A stretch of 64,000 bases of DNA, from NCBI RefSeq assembly GCF_014287585.1, contig NZ_JACOOJ010000005.1, positions 62,001-126,000 on the forward strand, given 5' to 3'. A program made the translations under genes and the position numbers. A model generated the notes under the pieces. It was not told where the DNA came from. It did not search any database and was given only the letters and a program-made list of their open reading frames with translations. Each line of letters begins with the position of its first letter. Positions within the stretch are counted from its first letter, which is position 1. Shown here in pieces: positions 16,449 to 26,621 of the stretch. The stretch is from Parabacteroides hominis. Lineage in GTDB: Bacteria > Bacteroidota > Bacteroidia > Bacteroidales > Tannerellaceae.

Positions 16449-17621
16449 ATGTATTTATGCGAACAAACATGGCGCTGGTACGGACCGAACGATCCAGTTA
16501 GCCTTTCCGATATCCGCCAGGCCGGTGCTACCGGAATTGTAAATGCCTTGCACCATATCCCGAACGGAGAAGTATGGACTGTCGAAGAAATCCAGAAACG
16601 CAAGGATATGATCGAAGCTGCCGGCTTGCGCTGGAGCGTAGTGGAAAGTGTTCCCGTACACGAACATATCAAGACACAGAGCGGAGATTTCCAGAAATAT
16701 ATCGAGAACTACAAAGAAAGCATCCGTAACCTGGCAGCGTGTGACATCCGTGTGATCACTTACAACTTTATGCCGGTTTTGGACTGGACACGTACAAACC
16801 TGGCCTACACCATGCCGGACGGCTCCAAAGCATTGCGTTTCGAACGTGCCGCTTTCATGGCATTCGATCTCTATATCCTGAAACGCCCTGCTGCAGAACA
16901 GGAATATACAGACGAAGAAAAAGCTATTGCAAAGGCTCGTCTCGACGAAATGAGCGAAGATGAAAAGGCATTGCTGGTGCGCAATATGATCGCTGGCCTA
17001 CCTGGCTCCGAGGAAAGTTTTACATTGGATCAGTTCCGTGCAGAACTGGATCGCTACAAAGATATCGATGCAGAAAGACTTCGTGCTAATTTGATTTATT
17101 TCTTGAAAGAGATTACTCCGGTTGCCGACGAAGTTGGTGCGCGTATGGTTATCCATCCAGACGATCCTCCCTACTCGATCTTAGGCTTGCCCCGTATCTT
17201 GAGCACTGAAGAAGATTTCTGCAAACTGATCGAAGCCGTGCCGAACAAAAGTAACGGTTTATGCCTTTGCACCGGTTCATTCGGCGTTCGTGGCGACAAT
17301 GACCTGGCCGGTATGATGAAACGTTTCGGCGACCGTATCGATTTCGTTCATATACGCAGCACTAAACGCGACGAAGCCGGAAACTTCTTTGAAGCAAACT
17401 TACTGGAAGGTGACGTGAATGTTTACGAAGTAATGAAAGCACTTCTCGAAATCGAGCAGGAACGCGGTTGCTCAATCGCGATGCGACCGGATCACGGCCA
17501 TCAAATGATCGATGATTTGCACAAAAAGACGAATCCGGGTTACTCCTGTATCGGCCGCTTGCGTAGCTTGGCTGAATTGCGTGGTTTGGAACTGGGTATT
17601 GCCCGTTCTTTATTTAAATAA
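16449..17621 (+). CDS. uxuA: Mannonate dehydratase
   Basis: A 390-residue UxuA, which removes water from D-mannonate to give 2-keto-3-deoxygluconate, a step in glucuronate catabolism. It shows the UxuA start ([19 protein letters not shown]), the metal-binding stretch [11 protein letters not shown], the LCLCTGSFG and the C-terminal MRPDHGHQM, all family signatures of the TIM-barrel enzyme. The length is typical. It is second in an operon with the SDR and is followed by a terminator. Confidence 0.95.
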   Translation: MYLCEQTWRWYGPNDPVSLSDIRQAGATGIVNALHHIPNGEVWTVEEIQKRKDMIEAAGLRWSVVESVPVHEHIKTQSGDFQKYIENYKESIRNLAACDIRVITYNFMPVLDWTRTNLAYTMPDGSKALRFERAAFMAFDLYILKRPAAEQEYTDEEKAIAKARLDEMSEDEKALLVRNMIAGLPGSEESFTLDQFRAELDRYKDIDAERLRANLIYFLKEITPVADEVGARMVIHPDDPPYSILGLPRILSTEEDFCKLIEAVPNKSNGLCLCTGSFGVRGDNDLAGMMKRFGDRIDFVHIRSTKRDEAGNFFEANLLEGDVNVYEVMKALLEIEQERGCSIAMRPDHGHQMIDDLHKKTNPGYSCIGRLRSLAELRGLELGIARSLFK

Positions 17622-17655
17622 TGAGTGACAAGTAATCACAAATAGTTTGGCATTG

Positions 17656-17697
17656 AAAGGCGTTCGATTCTTTTTCGGGCGCCTTTCTTTTTTTTCG
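17656..17697 (+). terminator. Terminator of the SDR-uxuA operon
   Basis: AAAGGCG pairs with CGCCTTT around a 17-nt loop that can extend the stem, followed by CTTTTTTTTC. It lies 34 bp after the uxuA stop. Confidence 0.8.
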
Positions 17698-17791
17698 TTT
17701 CCCGCTTTTTTCAAAACAAAAATAAATATGAAGAAATCAGAATGATATGTAAACAAAGAAAAAGAGGATCGCGATTTTAACCGTTTTTGCG

Positions 17792-17799
17792 TATTTTTG
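17792..17799 (+). promoter_or_regulatory. -7 promoter box (TATTTTTG) that fixes the start of the M23 gene
   Basis: TATTTTTG matches TAnnTTTG. Its final TTG is the first codon of the longest possible ORF, so that start would precede the transcript; the ATG at 17821 is used instead. Confidence 0.55.
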
Positions 17800-17820
17800 T
17801 GGCGCAAACAATTTCACAAA

Positions 17821-18675
17821 ATGTCTAAAACACACTATAGCATACTGTCAGTCATATCATTACTTGTGTTAAGCGCGTGCCATTCTTTGTGGACTGCCCA
17901 GACACAACCAGCCCCGCAGCAGGAATCGATCCTGGTCCTGCCGGTAACGGATATTCCTCTTCCAAACGCAGACTTTGCTTTTCTGTTTCCGGAAGAACCG
18001 AAACTGAACGAACAAACTTCTCCCCGTAAAAATATAACGGAAAACTTCTCCAACAGAGAAAAAAATGATATTGCCGTAACAGACCCGCTCCTGATGGCTG
18101 ATGAAAATTCGATGCTTATCGATTTAAGCCTGATACAGAAAGAAGACTATGCTTTTCCTTTACCCGGCGCTAAAGTAATCTCTCCATATGCCGGACGCAG
18201 AAAACACCATTCGGGTGTGGACCTGAAAACCTGCGCCAATGACACGATCATATCGGCATTCGACGGAATTGTCCGTTTAGCTAAGCCTTATTATGCATAC
18301 GGGAATGTGATTGTCGTACGCCATTACAACGGATTGGAAACAGTCTACAGCCATAATTCCAAGAATCTGGTTAAGCCGGGAGATTATGTAAAAGCCGGAC
18401 AACCGATTGCACTGACCGGACGCACAGGACGAGCAACGACCGAACACCTTCATTTTGAAGTACGGGTAAACGGGCAACACTTCAATCCGAATCTGGTATT
18501 CAACCTTCAAGAACGGAAACTTAACGACCAATGTCTGGTGTTCACTAAAAAAGGCAACAAGATTGCTGTGAAGTCCGTTGAGCTAATGCCTCATCAGCTT
18601 GCAGGCGACTACAGTTATTCACCTGCCGCCCGTAAAAACAAAGGACAGATAGAAAGCGAAAAGGAAACTTTGTAA
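17821..18675 (+). CDS. M23 family (LytM) metallopeptidase lipoprotein
   Basis: 284 residues with a lipoprotein signal (lipobox LSAC, Cys20) and a long linker, then an M23 peptidase domain (about 110-235). The zinc ligands H130 and D134 (HSGVD) and H209/H211 (EHLHFE) are all present, so it should be an active endopeptidase cleaving peptidoglycan cross-bridges in the periplasm. The ATG at 17821 is chosen because the longer TTG start overlaps the promoter. It converges with the MarC gene, 8 bp away. Confidence 0.9.
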   Translation: MSKTHYSILSVISLLVLSACHSLWTAQTQPAPQQESILVLPVTDIPLPNADFAFLFPEEPKLNEQTSPRKNITENFSNREKNDIAVTDPLLMADENSMLIDLSLIQKEDYAFPLPGAKVISPYAGRRKHHSGVDLKTCANDTIISAFDGIVRLAKPYYAYGNVIVVRHYNGLETVYSHNSKNLVKPGDYVKAGQPIALTGRTGRATTEHLHFEVRVNGQHFNPNLVFNLQERKLNDQCLVFTKKGNKIAVKSVELMPHQLAGDYSYSPAARKNKGQIESEKETL

Positions 18676-18683
18676 TTCCCTTT

Positions 18684-19283
18684 TCAATGTCCTTGCAAGG
18701 CTTCTATCAGAAGATTGATATTAACGGTAAACAAGCGGACTGATATCGCCAACAAAATAATGCCGAAGAACTTCCGGACAATATAGATTCCGCCTTTTCC
18801 GAAAAAACGTTCAATACGGGCTGTCATGCGAACGACAAAATAAACCCATATCATATTCAGTATTAAAGCTATCACAATATTGACACTGGCATACTCAGCC
18901 CTCAAAGACAATAATGTGGTAAACGAGCCGGCGCCAGCCAGCAGAGGAAAGACCAGCGGAACCAGTGTCGCCTCTTTTATCGGTCCCTGGTTTTTAAAGA
19001 TTTCGATATCGAGTATCATTTCCAACGACAACAGGAAAATAACAAACGAACCTGCCACGGCAAACGATTCGATATCCACATGGAAAAGCCTCAGCAGAAC
19101 ATCGCCTGCATAAAAGAACCCGATCATCAACAAAAAAGAGATAACCGTCGCCTTTGTGGCATTCACATCCTTACCTTTTTCTTTCAAATTGATAATAATT
19201 GGTATAGAGCCAATAATATCAATCACAGCAAATAATACAATAAACGCACTGATCATTTGCTGAAAATCAAAACTTTCAAACAT
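18684..19283 (-). CDS. MarC family integral membrane protein
   Basis: A 200-residue protein with six membrane helices in the MarC (UPF0056) pattern: AFIVLFAVIDIIGSIPI near the N-terminus, then LVPLVFPLLAGAGSFTTLLS in the second half. The family was once linked to multiple antibiotic resistance but its function is unsettled. I place the start at the ATG at 19283 (MFESFDFQQM): a ribosome site AAAAGAG and the -7-like TACCTTTA (19305-19312) lie just upstream, and the longer ORF to 19421 adds residues not seen in this family. Confidence 0.85.
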   Translation of the reverse strand: MFESFDFQQMISAFIVLFAVIDIIGSIPIIINLKEKGKDVNATKATVISFLLMIGFFYAGDVLLRLFHVDIESFAVAGSFVIFLLSLEMILDIEIFKNQGPIKEATLVPLVFPLLAGAGSFTTLLSLRAEYASVNIVIALILNMIWVYFVVRMTARIERFFGKGGIYIVRKFFGIILLAISVRLFTVNINLLIEALQGH

Positions 19284-19471
19284 AATACACTCTTTTAATT
19301 GCTCTAAAGGTACAAAATCTTTCCCAACAACCGACTGGCAAATAGTAACAATCACCCCGACGAATAACGTTTTTTTATACCAAATCAGATTCTCTTCACG
19401 AAAAAATAACGAACTTTGCATACACTTATAATTGCTCCAAGCAAGAAAGTAAGATTAATAGTATTTTTTCG

Positions 19472-19479
19472 TATTTTTG
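19472..19479 (+). promoter_or_regulatory. -7 promoter box (TATTTTTG) of the ECF sigma gene
   Basis: TATTTTTG fits the housekeeping -7 consensus and lies 32 bp before the sigma-factor start codon, giving basal expression independent of the PUL's own sigma factor. Confidence 0.5.
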
Positions 19480-19510
19480 TACCCCATTAGAAAAGAAGAT
19501 CTGTTTTTAA

Positions 19511-20065
19511 GTGAGTAAAATAGGCGAACACGAAGAAGATCCGATCCTGTTATTTTCATTTCTGAAAGGAGACAACAATGCTTTTTCATCGATATACAAT
19601 AAATATGTCGATGAACTATTTGCATATGGCATGGGGTTAGGATTCGAACGTGAAACACTCAAAGACGCCATACAGGATACTTTCTTCAAATTTTATACTA
19701 ACAAGAAACAGTTGGAAGGTGTCACCCATCTGAAATATTACTTATTTCGTATGCTTAAAAATCGCCTGTTCGATATATATAAGTCTTCAAACAAAGAAAA
19801 TATCATAGACGTAACCGATTTGCCTTTTTTAATCGAACCGTCCGTCTTAGATGAACTGATAGCAAATGAGGATAAAGCAACGATTGAAACAGAAATAAAA
19901 AATTTGCTGAAAATACTAACCGATAGGCAAAAAGAAGCTGTTTATTTACGTTTTATACAAGAATTGGAGTACGAAGAAGTCGCAAATTTATTGGATATGA
20001 CTGCTCCCGCAGTAAGAAAACTTATCTCCAGAGCGATAAAACGCATGCGCGACGAAAATTTTTAG
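19511..20065 (+). CDS. ECF RNA polymerase sigma-70 factor of the PUL
   Basis: 184 residues with sigma region 2 (about 20-90: FSSIYNKYVDELFAYG and DAIQDTFFKFY) and region 4 (about 130-180: LTDRQKEAVYLRFIQELEYEEVA, then an HTH). It begins with GTG. In Bacteroidetes, such a factor is released by the FecR protein encoded next to it when the cognate TonB transporter signals ligand, and it then transcribes the susCD genes. The FecR gene follows 60 bp downstream. Confidence 0.93.
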   Translation: MSKIGEHEEDPILLFSFLKGDNNAFSSIYNKYVDELFAYGMGLGFERETLKDAIQDTFFKFYTNKKQLEGVTHLKYYLFRMLKNRLFDIYKSSNKENIIDVTDLPFLIEPSVLDELIANEDKATIETEIKNLLKILTDRQKEAVYLRFIQELEYEEVANLLDMTAPAVRKLISRAIKRMRDENF

Positions 20066-20125
20066 AAAAAAATGGGAACAAAAAAAATCCCGGATCGTCT
20101 ATACTATAAAAATTGATTTGAAAGT

Positions 20126-21274
20126 ATGTTGTCGAACCAGTGGTTACAAAATAAATCTTTTATACAATGGAGATTATTCCCTTCCGAAGAAGATAATCTC
20201 TATTGGGAGAAGTTTATCCAAGACAACCCGCATTTCCAAAATGAAATAAGGATATTAAAATCAATAAAATTGAATACTCAAAAACTTTCTCCGGAAGAGA
20301 AACAGGAAATATTTGCATTCATACAAAAAGATATAGAAAAGAGGGACAAACAACGTCGCTTCCGGATATATCTGACCGTATCGGCAGTTGCCTGTATCGC
20401 ACTACTTCTGGTTTTACTACAACCATTATTTATTGGCAAGAACGAGATTCCGCACGAAAACATGCTCGTTGTTGCAGACACAACCTCTGTCAATCAAAAA
20501 GATATACAATTGGTGTTGGCCAACAACAGGACTATTACTTTTGAAGAAGATGCTGACATCAAGTATGATAAAAAAGGTGGTATTACAGCAAACACAGGAG
20601 TCGAACAAATAAAAGTATCAAAAGAGGCCACAAAAGAAACCTCCTTAAATACCTTGATCGTTCCTAAAGGGAAACGATCAAGCCTCACTTTGGCCGATGG
20701 TTCCAAAGTGTGGGTTAATTCTGGGTCTACACTCAAATTTCCTTCTACATTTAAGGCCGATAAAAGGGAAATCTGGGTAGATGGGGAGATTTATATAGAA
20801 GTTGAAAAAAATAAAACGCATCCCTTTTATGTAAATACTTCCCATATGGTGATCAACGTCGTGGGAACTCAATTCAATGTTACAGCCTATGACGAAGATA
20901 CGGATTATTCAGTCGTATTGGTCGAAGGATGTGTAGATGTCAGCATCGACAAAGAAAAAGCCCGTTTATTACCCAACCAGATGCTATCGGTATCGACAGA
21001 TCAGATTTCTGTAAAAAAGATAGATGTCAACAACTATATAAGTTGGAAAGAAGGATATCTTCAATTTACAAGTGAACCGCTATCCAATATACTAAAACGT
21101 TTGTCCCGTTATTATGATACCCCTATTGATTGTGATAGCAGTATTGCACAACTAAAATGTAACGGGAAATTAGTGTTGTTCGATAATATAGAAGATGTCA
21201 TGAAAACCATATATAACACAATACCGATCAAATATTCGCACGAAGCAGACCGGATATTGGTTCGAAAGAAATAA
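20126..21274 (+). CDS. FecR-family anti-sigma factor
   Basis: 382 residues: a cytosolic N-terminal part that should hold the sigma factor, one membrane helix at about 80-100 (IYLTVSAVACIALLLVLLQP), a periplasmic FecR domain (about 165-275, with VPKGKRSSLTLADGSKVWVNSG and GEIYIEVEKNKTHPFYV), and a C-terminal DUF4974 domain (about 305-380, LSNILKRLSRYYDTP). Its periplasmic end is expected to contact the STN domain of the SusC protein encoded downstream. All parts are intact. Confidence 0.93.
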   Translation: MLSNQWLQNKSFIQWRLFPSEEDNLYWEKFIQDNPHFQNEIRILKSIKLNTQKLSPEEKQEIFAFIQKDIEKRDKQRRFRIYLTVSAVACIALLLVLLQPLFIGKNEIPHENMLVVADTTSVNQKDIQLVLANNRTITFEEDADIKYDKKGGITANTGVEQIKVSKEATKETSLNTLIVPKGKRSSLTLADGSKVWVNSGSTLKFPSTFKADKREIWVDGEIYIEVEKNKTHPFYVNTSHMVINVVGTQFNVTAYDEDTDYSVVLVEGCVDVSIDKEKARLLPNQMLSVSTDQISVKKIDVNNYISWKEGYLQFTSEPLSNILKRLSRYYDTPIDCDSSIAQLKCNGKLVLFDNIEDVMKTIYNTIPIKYSHEADRILVRKK

Positions 21275-21354
21275 AGAGAGTCATAATTGCTAACTTATAA
21301 GTCTAATTAAAAAATTAAAATGCCTATGAAACATATATCATGAAAAATAAAAAA

Positions 21355-21386
21355 ATGCCGGACAATATTGGCGTATTCCCCGGCAT
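21355..21386 (+). terminator. Hairpin between fecR and susC
   Basis: ATGCCGG pairs with CCGGCAT around an 18-nt loop, after an A-rich run and before AAGATTT. It could stop or slow transcription from the sigma/anti-sigma genes so that susCD needs its own ECF promoter. The gap from fecR to susC is 164 bp. Confidence 0.4.
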
Positions 21387-21438
21387 AAGATTTCAAAGTT
21401 ATTATTGCGTACTAAACTTTTAAAATCACTACAAATAT

Positions 21439-24400
21439 ATGAAAATAAATCATTATCTTGATAGATCGTGGTTTAACGGTCTACGTTATACCTTACATAT
21501 TATGAAAATCATAATCATTTTACTGGTCTTAAGCATTGGGAACTCCTTTTCTATGACCTACTCTCAGAATACGTTACTTTCGCTTGACATCAATAAGCAG
21601 TCCATAAAAGAAGTAATTGGCGTCATAGAGAAAAAGTCGGAATATGTTTTCTTCTTTTCGGACAATGTCCGTCAGGATTTAGAAAAAAGAGTTGACATCA
21701 AAGTCAATTCTAAAACACTTGATGTGATCTTGAATAACCTTTTTGCCGACACAGACCTGGAATATACGATTAACGATCGCCAGGTATCAATCGCAAAGTC
21801 GAAAAAAACAGGTTCTTCATATCCTGCACCGCAACAACAGACAAGAACAATTACAGGTACAATTGTCGATAACACAAAAGAACCTCTAATCGGAGTTAAT
21901 ATTGTTGTGAAAGGAACTTCCACAGGGACAGTAACCGATATCGACGGTAAATTTTCTTTACCTGTTACCGAAGCAAACGCTGTTCTCGTCATTTCTTATA
22001 TCGGCTATAAGTCGCAAGAAATAAAAGTAGGCAATCAATCCAGTCTGAATGTGACATTAGAGGCGGAGACATTAGGGTTGGAAGAAGTCGTTGTGGTAGG
22101 ATATGGGACCGTTAAGAAAAAGGACCTTACCGGTTCAGTATCATCCGTAAACTCGGAAACGATCTCCAAATCACCTGTGACAAGTGCGACTCAGGCAATT
22201 CAGGGACGCCTCCCCGGTGTGTTCATTTCCAATTCGACAACGAAACCGGGTGAAAGTGCATCCGTTGTTATCAGAGGTAAACGTTCCATCAGCGGTAGCA
22301 GCGATCCTCTTTACATAGTCGATGGAATTCCTGTTGTAGGAGGTATCAATGAAATCAGTCCTTCAGACATCGAAACAATAGATATCCTCAAGGACGCCTC
22401 TGCTACGGCTATTTATGGTGCACGCGGTTCAAACGGTGTTATCCTGATAACCACCAAAAAGGGAAAAGCCGGAAAAACCCAGGTCGACTATAATGGATAT
22501 GTGGGGTTCCAAACAGTGCTGAACCAGTTGGAATACATGGATGGTGCAGCCTATGCCGAAACAGTCCGTGAATCTTACCGTGCAACCGGAAAATATCTCT
22601 CTGATAAACCGAGCTGGGAAGAAGACCAAAAGATCGGTTCTTTTTCCAATGACCCTTATACATTGGAATCCTTGAAAATGGCATACGATGAAAATGGGAA
22701 TTATGATCCTTCAAAGGTTCGCTCAGGTAGTAAATGGTGGGAAGCCGTACAACGTACAGGTATGGTCACCGATCACCAGTTAAGCGTTCGCGGAGGCAAC
22801 GACAAAACCAACTTCACTTTTAGCGGTTCCTATTATGACTATAAAGGTCTTGTTAAAGATGAAGAATTCTCCCGCTATTCTATTCGTCTGAATCTCGAAC
22901 ATTCCGTAAACAAATACATCAAACTGGGGGCATTCACAGGATATACCCATTCTGTACAAGAGAGAGGATCTACCCTGTTTAATTCTTGGCGTGTCATGCC
23001 TATGGGCCGTTTCTATGATGACAACGGCGATTTATTGGAAAAAGTTTCAGGCACAGACGACCAGTGGCGTAACCCGTTACTTAGATTAGCGGAAGGAGCT
23101 GTTTCCAACCCTTTAAAAATAAACAGATTCATCGGCAGTTATTATGCCGATATCACGTTACCACTGAAAGGACTCCGGTTCCGTACGAATTTAGGTATAG
23201 ACTATGAAACCAGACAAGATTATAATTTCCAATCGGCCGAAGCACGGGGAAATACCATGAATTATGCCCGGAACGGTACGGAAAACAGGTCCATGTTTAC
23301 CTGGGAAAACCTGTTGTTCTATGACAGAACGTTTGAAGATCATACGATCGGAGTGACTTTGCTTCAGTCTATAAACGAATACCTCCGGGAATACAACAAA
23401 ATTCCGGTTCAAGGAACACCTGCTGATGAACTATTATATTATGATGTAGGTTCAGCCTCCAATCCCGAAAAAACGGAAAGCGGTAAAAGCCAGTGGAAAT
23501 TAGCTTCCTTCATGGCTCGTTTGAACTATAGCTTCAAAGGAAAATACCTGGCTACCATTTCTGCCCGATATGACGGTTCCTCACGTCTTGCGGAAGGACA
23601 TCAATGGGTCGCTTTCCCGGCTGCTGCTTTAGCTTGGCGTATCAATGAAGAATCATTCATGCAAAATGCTCATTTCCTCAGCAATCTGAAACTGCGCGCC
23701 GGATATGGTGTCGTTGCCAGCTCGGAAGTAGATCCTTATGAAACCAAGGGCACATTGTCGCAAAAACCATATAATTATGGTAGCGAGTCGATCTTCGGTT
23801 ATGCACCCGACAAAATGCCTAATACGATGTTAACCTGGGAAACAACAGGACAATGGAATGCCGGATTTGATTTCGGATTTCTCGGAAACAGACTGAACGG
23901 TACAATCGACGTTTATTTACAAAACACAAAAGATTTGCTATTAGACAGACAATTGCCTATCGTGTCCGGTTTCAATCAAATAAAATCGAATGTTGGAAAA
24001 ACGCGTAACAAGGGACTCGAACTTACCTTGAACTCATTAAATATCAACAATAAGAATTTCACATGGTCTACAGACCTTATGATGTACACCAACAAGGAAG
24101 AAATCGTTGAGTTATATAACGGCAAGGAAGATGATCCCGGAAGTTCCTGGTTTATAGGTGAAGCGATCAACGTGTTCTATGATTACAAGAAAATCGGTAT
24201 CTGGCAAGACACGCCGGAAGATCGTGCCGAAATGGAGAAGTTCAACCAGAATGGAAGTAACTTTGCTCCTGGTACTATCCGTCTGTGGGATAACGGCGAT
24301 TACAAGATCACTTCGGAAGACCGCGTTATCCAGGGCCAGCAGAGACCTAAAGTAATATTGAGTTTGAATAACACATTCAGATATAAGGACTTCGACTTCA

Positions 24401-24825
24401 GTTTCTTCTTCGAAGGCAATTTCGGAGCGATGATCAAAAATAACATCAGTTATCTGAATCAGGCACACAGAAACGGCAATGTGAAAGTTGATTACTGGAC
24501 ACCGACAAATCCGACTAATGCTTTCCCACGTCCGATTGAAGGCGTCGATTATCTCCCTTATTACGAAACATTGCATTATGAAAAAAGTGACTTTATCAAA
24601 CTTCGGAATGTCACTTTAGGATACACCATTCCAAGCCATATCACTAAGAAATGGGATATATCACGCTGCCGTGTCTACGTCCAGGCACAAAACTCATGGA
24701 TGTGGACCAACTTCTCCGGAGTGGATCCTGAAAGCGCTCTGAATAAAGATGTTGATGGAACATACGCGGGCTATACACGTCCAACTCCCTCAACCTGGTT
24801 AGTAGGTCTTAATATAAGCTTTTAA
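21439..24825 (+). CDS. SusC-type TonB-dependent transporter with STN domain
   Basis: A 1128-residue outer-membrane transporter. Order of parts: signal region (about 15-45), an STN signalling domain (about 46-115, LSLDINKQSIKEVIGVIEKK), a CarboxypepD_reg beta-sandwich (about 138-210, GTIVDNTKEPLIGVNIVVKG), a TonB box (EEVVVVGYGTVKKKDLTG), the plug (YIVDGIPV, ATAIYGARGSNGVILITTKKG) and a 22-strand barrel ending in LVGLNISF. The STN domain is the part that contacts FecR, so this transporter should sense substrate as well as import it. The substrate is a glycan fragment of unknown type. Confidence 0.95.
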   Translation: MKINHYLDRSWFNGLRYTLHIMKIIIILLVLSIGNSFSMTYSQNTLLSLDINKQSIKEVIGVIEKKSEYVFFFSDNVRQDLEKRVDIKVNSKTLDVILNNLFADTDLEYTINDRQVSIAKSKKTGSSYPAPQQQTRTITGTIVDNTKEPLIGVNIVVKGTSTGTVTDIDGKFSLPVTEANAVLVISYIGYKSQEIKVGNQSSLNVTLEAETLGLEEVVVVGYGTVKKKDLTGSVSSVNSETISKSPVTSATQAIQGRLPGVFISNSTTKPGESASVVIRGKRSISGSSDPLYIVDGIPVVGGINEISPSDIETIDILKDASATAIYGARGSNGVILITTKKGKAGKTQVDYNGYVGFQTVLNQLEYMDGAAYAETVRESYRATGKYLSDKPSWEEDQKIGSFSNDPYTLESLKMAYDENGNYDPSKVRSGSKWWEAVQRTGMVTDHQLSVRGGNDKTNFTFSGSYYDYKGLVKDEEFSRYSIRLNLEHSVNKYIKLGAFTGYTHSVQERGSTLFNSWRVMPMGRFYDDNGDLLEKVSGTDDQWRNPLLRLAEGAVSNPLKINRFIGSYYADITLPLKGLRFRTNLGIDYETRQDYNFQSAEARGNTMNYARNGTENRSMFTWENLLFYDRTFEDHTIGVTLLQSINEYLREYNKIPVQGTPADELLYYDVGSASNPEKTESGKSQWKLASFMARLNYSFKGKYLATISARYDGSSRLAEGHQWVAFPAAALAWRINEESFMQNAHFLSNLKLRAGYGVVASSEVDPYETKGTLSQKPYNYGSESIFGYAPDKMPNTMLTWETTGQWNAGFDFGFLGNRLNGTIDVYLQNTKDLLLDRQLPIVSGFNQIKSNVGKTRNKGLELTLNSLNINNKNFTWSTDLMMYTNKEEIVELYNGKEDDPGSSWFIGEAINVFYDYKKIGIWQDTPEDRAEMEKFNQNGSNFAPGTIRLWDNGDYKITSEDRVIQGQQRPKVILSLNNTFRYKDFDFSFFFEGNFGAMIKNNISYLNQAHRNGNVKVDYWTPTNPTNAFPRPIEGVDYLPYYETLHYEKSDFIKLRNVTLGYTIPSHITKKWDISRCRVYVQAQNSWMWTNFSGVDPESALNKDVDGTYAGYTRPTPSTWLVGLNISF

Positions 24826-24843
24826 TCTAAAAAATCAGAAACA

Positions 24844-26559
24844 ATGAAAGAATCAAATAACATAAAGAAAATTGTTCTTTTGAGCCTGGCAAGCGCATGT
24901 ATCGGGCTTACAAGCTGTGATGATTATCTGAAGGAGAAAGACCTTCCCCGTTTAACACCCGACTATTATGGAACCGTTGCCGGTGTGGAATCTGCCGCAA
25001 CAGCTACATATAGCTTCATGCGTTGGGGGGCTGGTAATGAAAGATATAATGTACTCACAGAATACGGTACGGACCTCTTCACCCAGGGAGAAGATCCGGG
25101 AAAGCAGGCTGATGCTTTTAATAAATATGGAAGCCAGTTGAACCCCGATGCAAGTGTCTTATACGAATTCTGGGAAAATCATTATAAAGCGATCAATACT
25201 GCAAACCTGGTTATTCAGCAAGTAGAAGGCTCTACATCGATGTCTGAGGCACAAAAGCAAGTAGCTCTCGCCGAAATGTCCTTTTTACGTGCCTTCTTCT
25301 ATTTCGAGTTGGTACAGCAATTCGGAAGCATTCCTTTGGTATTGGATGTGTCTTTCGATGTGAGAACCGACTTTCCACGTGCTTCTATTGCCGATATTTA
25401 CAATCAAATTATCAAAGATCTGGAATATTCGGTACAATATTCTCCTGAGAAACCGGCAAAAACAGGGAAAGCAGCCAAATATGCTGCTGCTCACCTGTTG
25501 GCTAAGGTCTATCTGACCAGAGGGAGTGCCGTAAGTGATCAACGTGGACAGCAGCCTTCAGATATGGAGAATGCTCTGAAATACGCCAAAATGGTAATTG
25601 ATTGCGGACAATACGAATTACTGACAGACTTCGCCGATCTGTGGGATATAAATAACCAGGGTAATAAAGAAGTGATTTTCTCCGTTCAATTCACAACTGA
25701 TCCGGTTTACCGTGGAGATGGAAATTCCTTCCACTTATATTGGGGTTCCTGGTATGAAGATCAACCGGGTATGACGAGAGACCTCGAAAACGGACGTCCG
25801 TACAGGAGGCATCTTCAGTCGCAAAAGACAATGTTGCAACTGTTTGACCGCAAAAACGACTCTCGCTTCTATAAAAGTTTCAAATGGGCATATTATGCCA
25901 ATCGTGAAGGTGCAGGACTGGAATTGGGAGATACAGCCATTTATTACAGCATAAACCCGACCACGGAAACATATCGTTACAAATATTTTGCCTGGGATAA
26001 GGAAGATGTTACTAAAAACAATCGCTACTATCCTCCCCTGCTTAAATATTTCGATCCCCTGCGTCTATCCGTTAATGACGGTCAGGGTGGCCGCGAATGG
26101 GTAAAAATGCGTTTGGCCGAAACGTATCTGATTGCTGCGGAAGCTGCCGGCCGAAACGGTGATTACCAGACCGCAGCCGATTACATCAATATTGTCCGCA
26201 AACGTGCCGCGTGGCAGGATGGTGAAACCAAGATGCCTCAATACTGGCGTGAAGAAGGGGGACAAATGGGAAATACCAATAGCACCTTTGCTGATATCCA
26301 GGTCACGGCAGCAGATATCCAAAGTAATTTTATCGATTTCATGTTAGACGAACGTGGACGCGAGCTGTTGGGTGAAACTTGCCGTTGGAATGATCTGGTA
26401 CGGTGTGAGAAACTAGAAGAATACGTTAAGAAATGGAATTCAGAAGGAGCCGTTACCTTTAAATCCCATCACAAACTTCGTCCGATTCCTCAAAAGCATA
26501 TAGACCGCTTGAACCCAAGAGGAACGGATGCTGAAGAACAAAACCCCGGTTATTTCTAA
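24844..26559 (+). CDS. SusD/RagB family nutrient-binding lipoprotein
   Basis: 571 residues, starting with a lipoprotein signal (GLTSC, Cys at about 27). The TPR-like helices and the SusD C-terminal domain are evident: AQKQVALAEMSFLRAFFYFELVQQFG and ETYLIAAEAAGRNGDYQTAADYINIVRKRA, ending with RPIPQKHIDRLNP. It forms the lid over the SusC barrel and captures glycans at the cell surface. It starts 18 bp after susC and is followed by a hairpin before the GH105 gene. Confidence 0.95.
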   Translation: MKESNNIKKIVLLSLASACIGLTSCDDYLKEKDLPRLTPDYYGTVAGVESAATATYSFMRWGAGNERYNVLTEYGTDLFTQGEDPGKQADAFNKYGSQLNPDASVLYEFWENHYKAINTANLVIQQVEGSTSMSEAQKQVALAEMSFLRAFFYFELVQQFGSIPLVLDVSFDVRTDFPRASIADIYNQIIKDLEYSVQYSPEKPAKTGKAAKYAAAHLLAKVYLTRGSAVSDQRGQQPSDMENALKYAKMVIDCGQYELLTDFADLWDINNQGNKEVIFSVQFTTDPVYRGDGNSFHLYWGSWYEDQPGMTRDLENGRPYRRHLQSQKTMLQLFDRKNDSRFYKSFKWAYYANREGAGLELGDTAIYYSINPTTETYRYKYFAWDKEDVTKNNRYYPPLLKYFDPLRLSVNDGQGGREWVKMRLAETYLIAAEAAGRNGDYQTAADYINIVRKRAAWQDGETKMPQYWREEGGQMGNTNSTFADIQVTAADIQSNFIDFMLDERGRELLGETCRWNDLVRCEKLEEYVKKWNSEGAVTFKSHHKLRPIPQKHIDRLNPRGTDAEEQNPGYF

Positions 26560-26576
26560 TTACACGATATTTATCT

Positions 26577-26606
26577 GAAGCTGCCCTGTTGAAAACGGGC
26601 AGCTTC
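26577..26606 (+). terminator. Hairpin between susD and the GH105 gene
   Basis: GAAGCTGCCC and GGGCAGCTTC pair perfectly over 10 bp around a 10-nt loop. The T-stretch after it is poor. It probably reduces downstream expression relative to susCD and rules out the TTG at 26589, which lies in the loop, as a start codon. Confidence 0.6.
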
Positions 26607-26621
26607 TCATTTATAAACGAT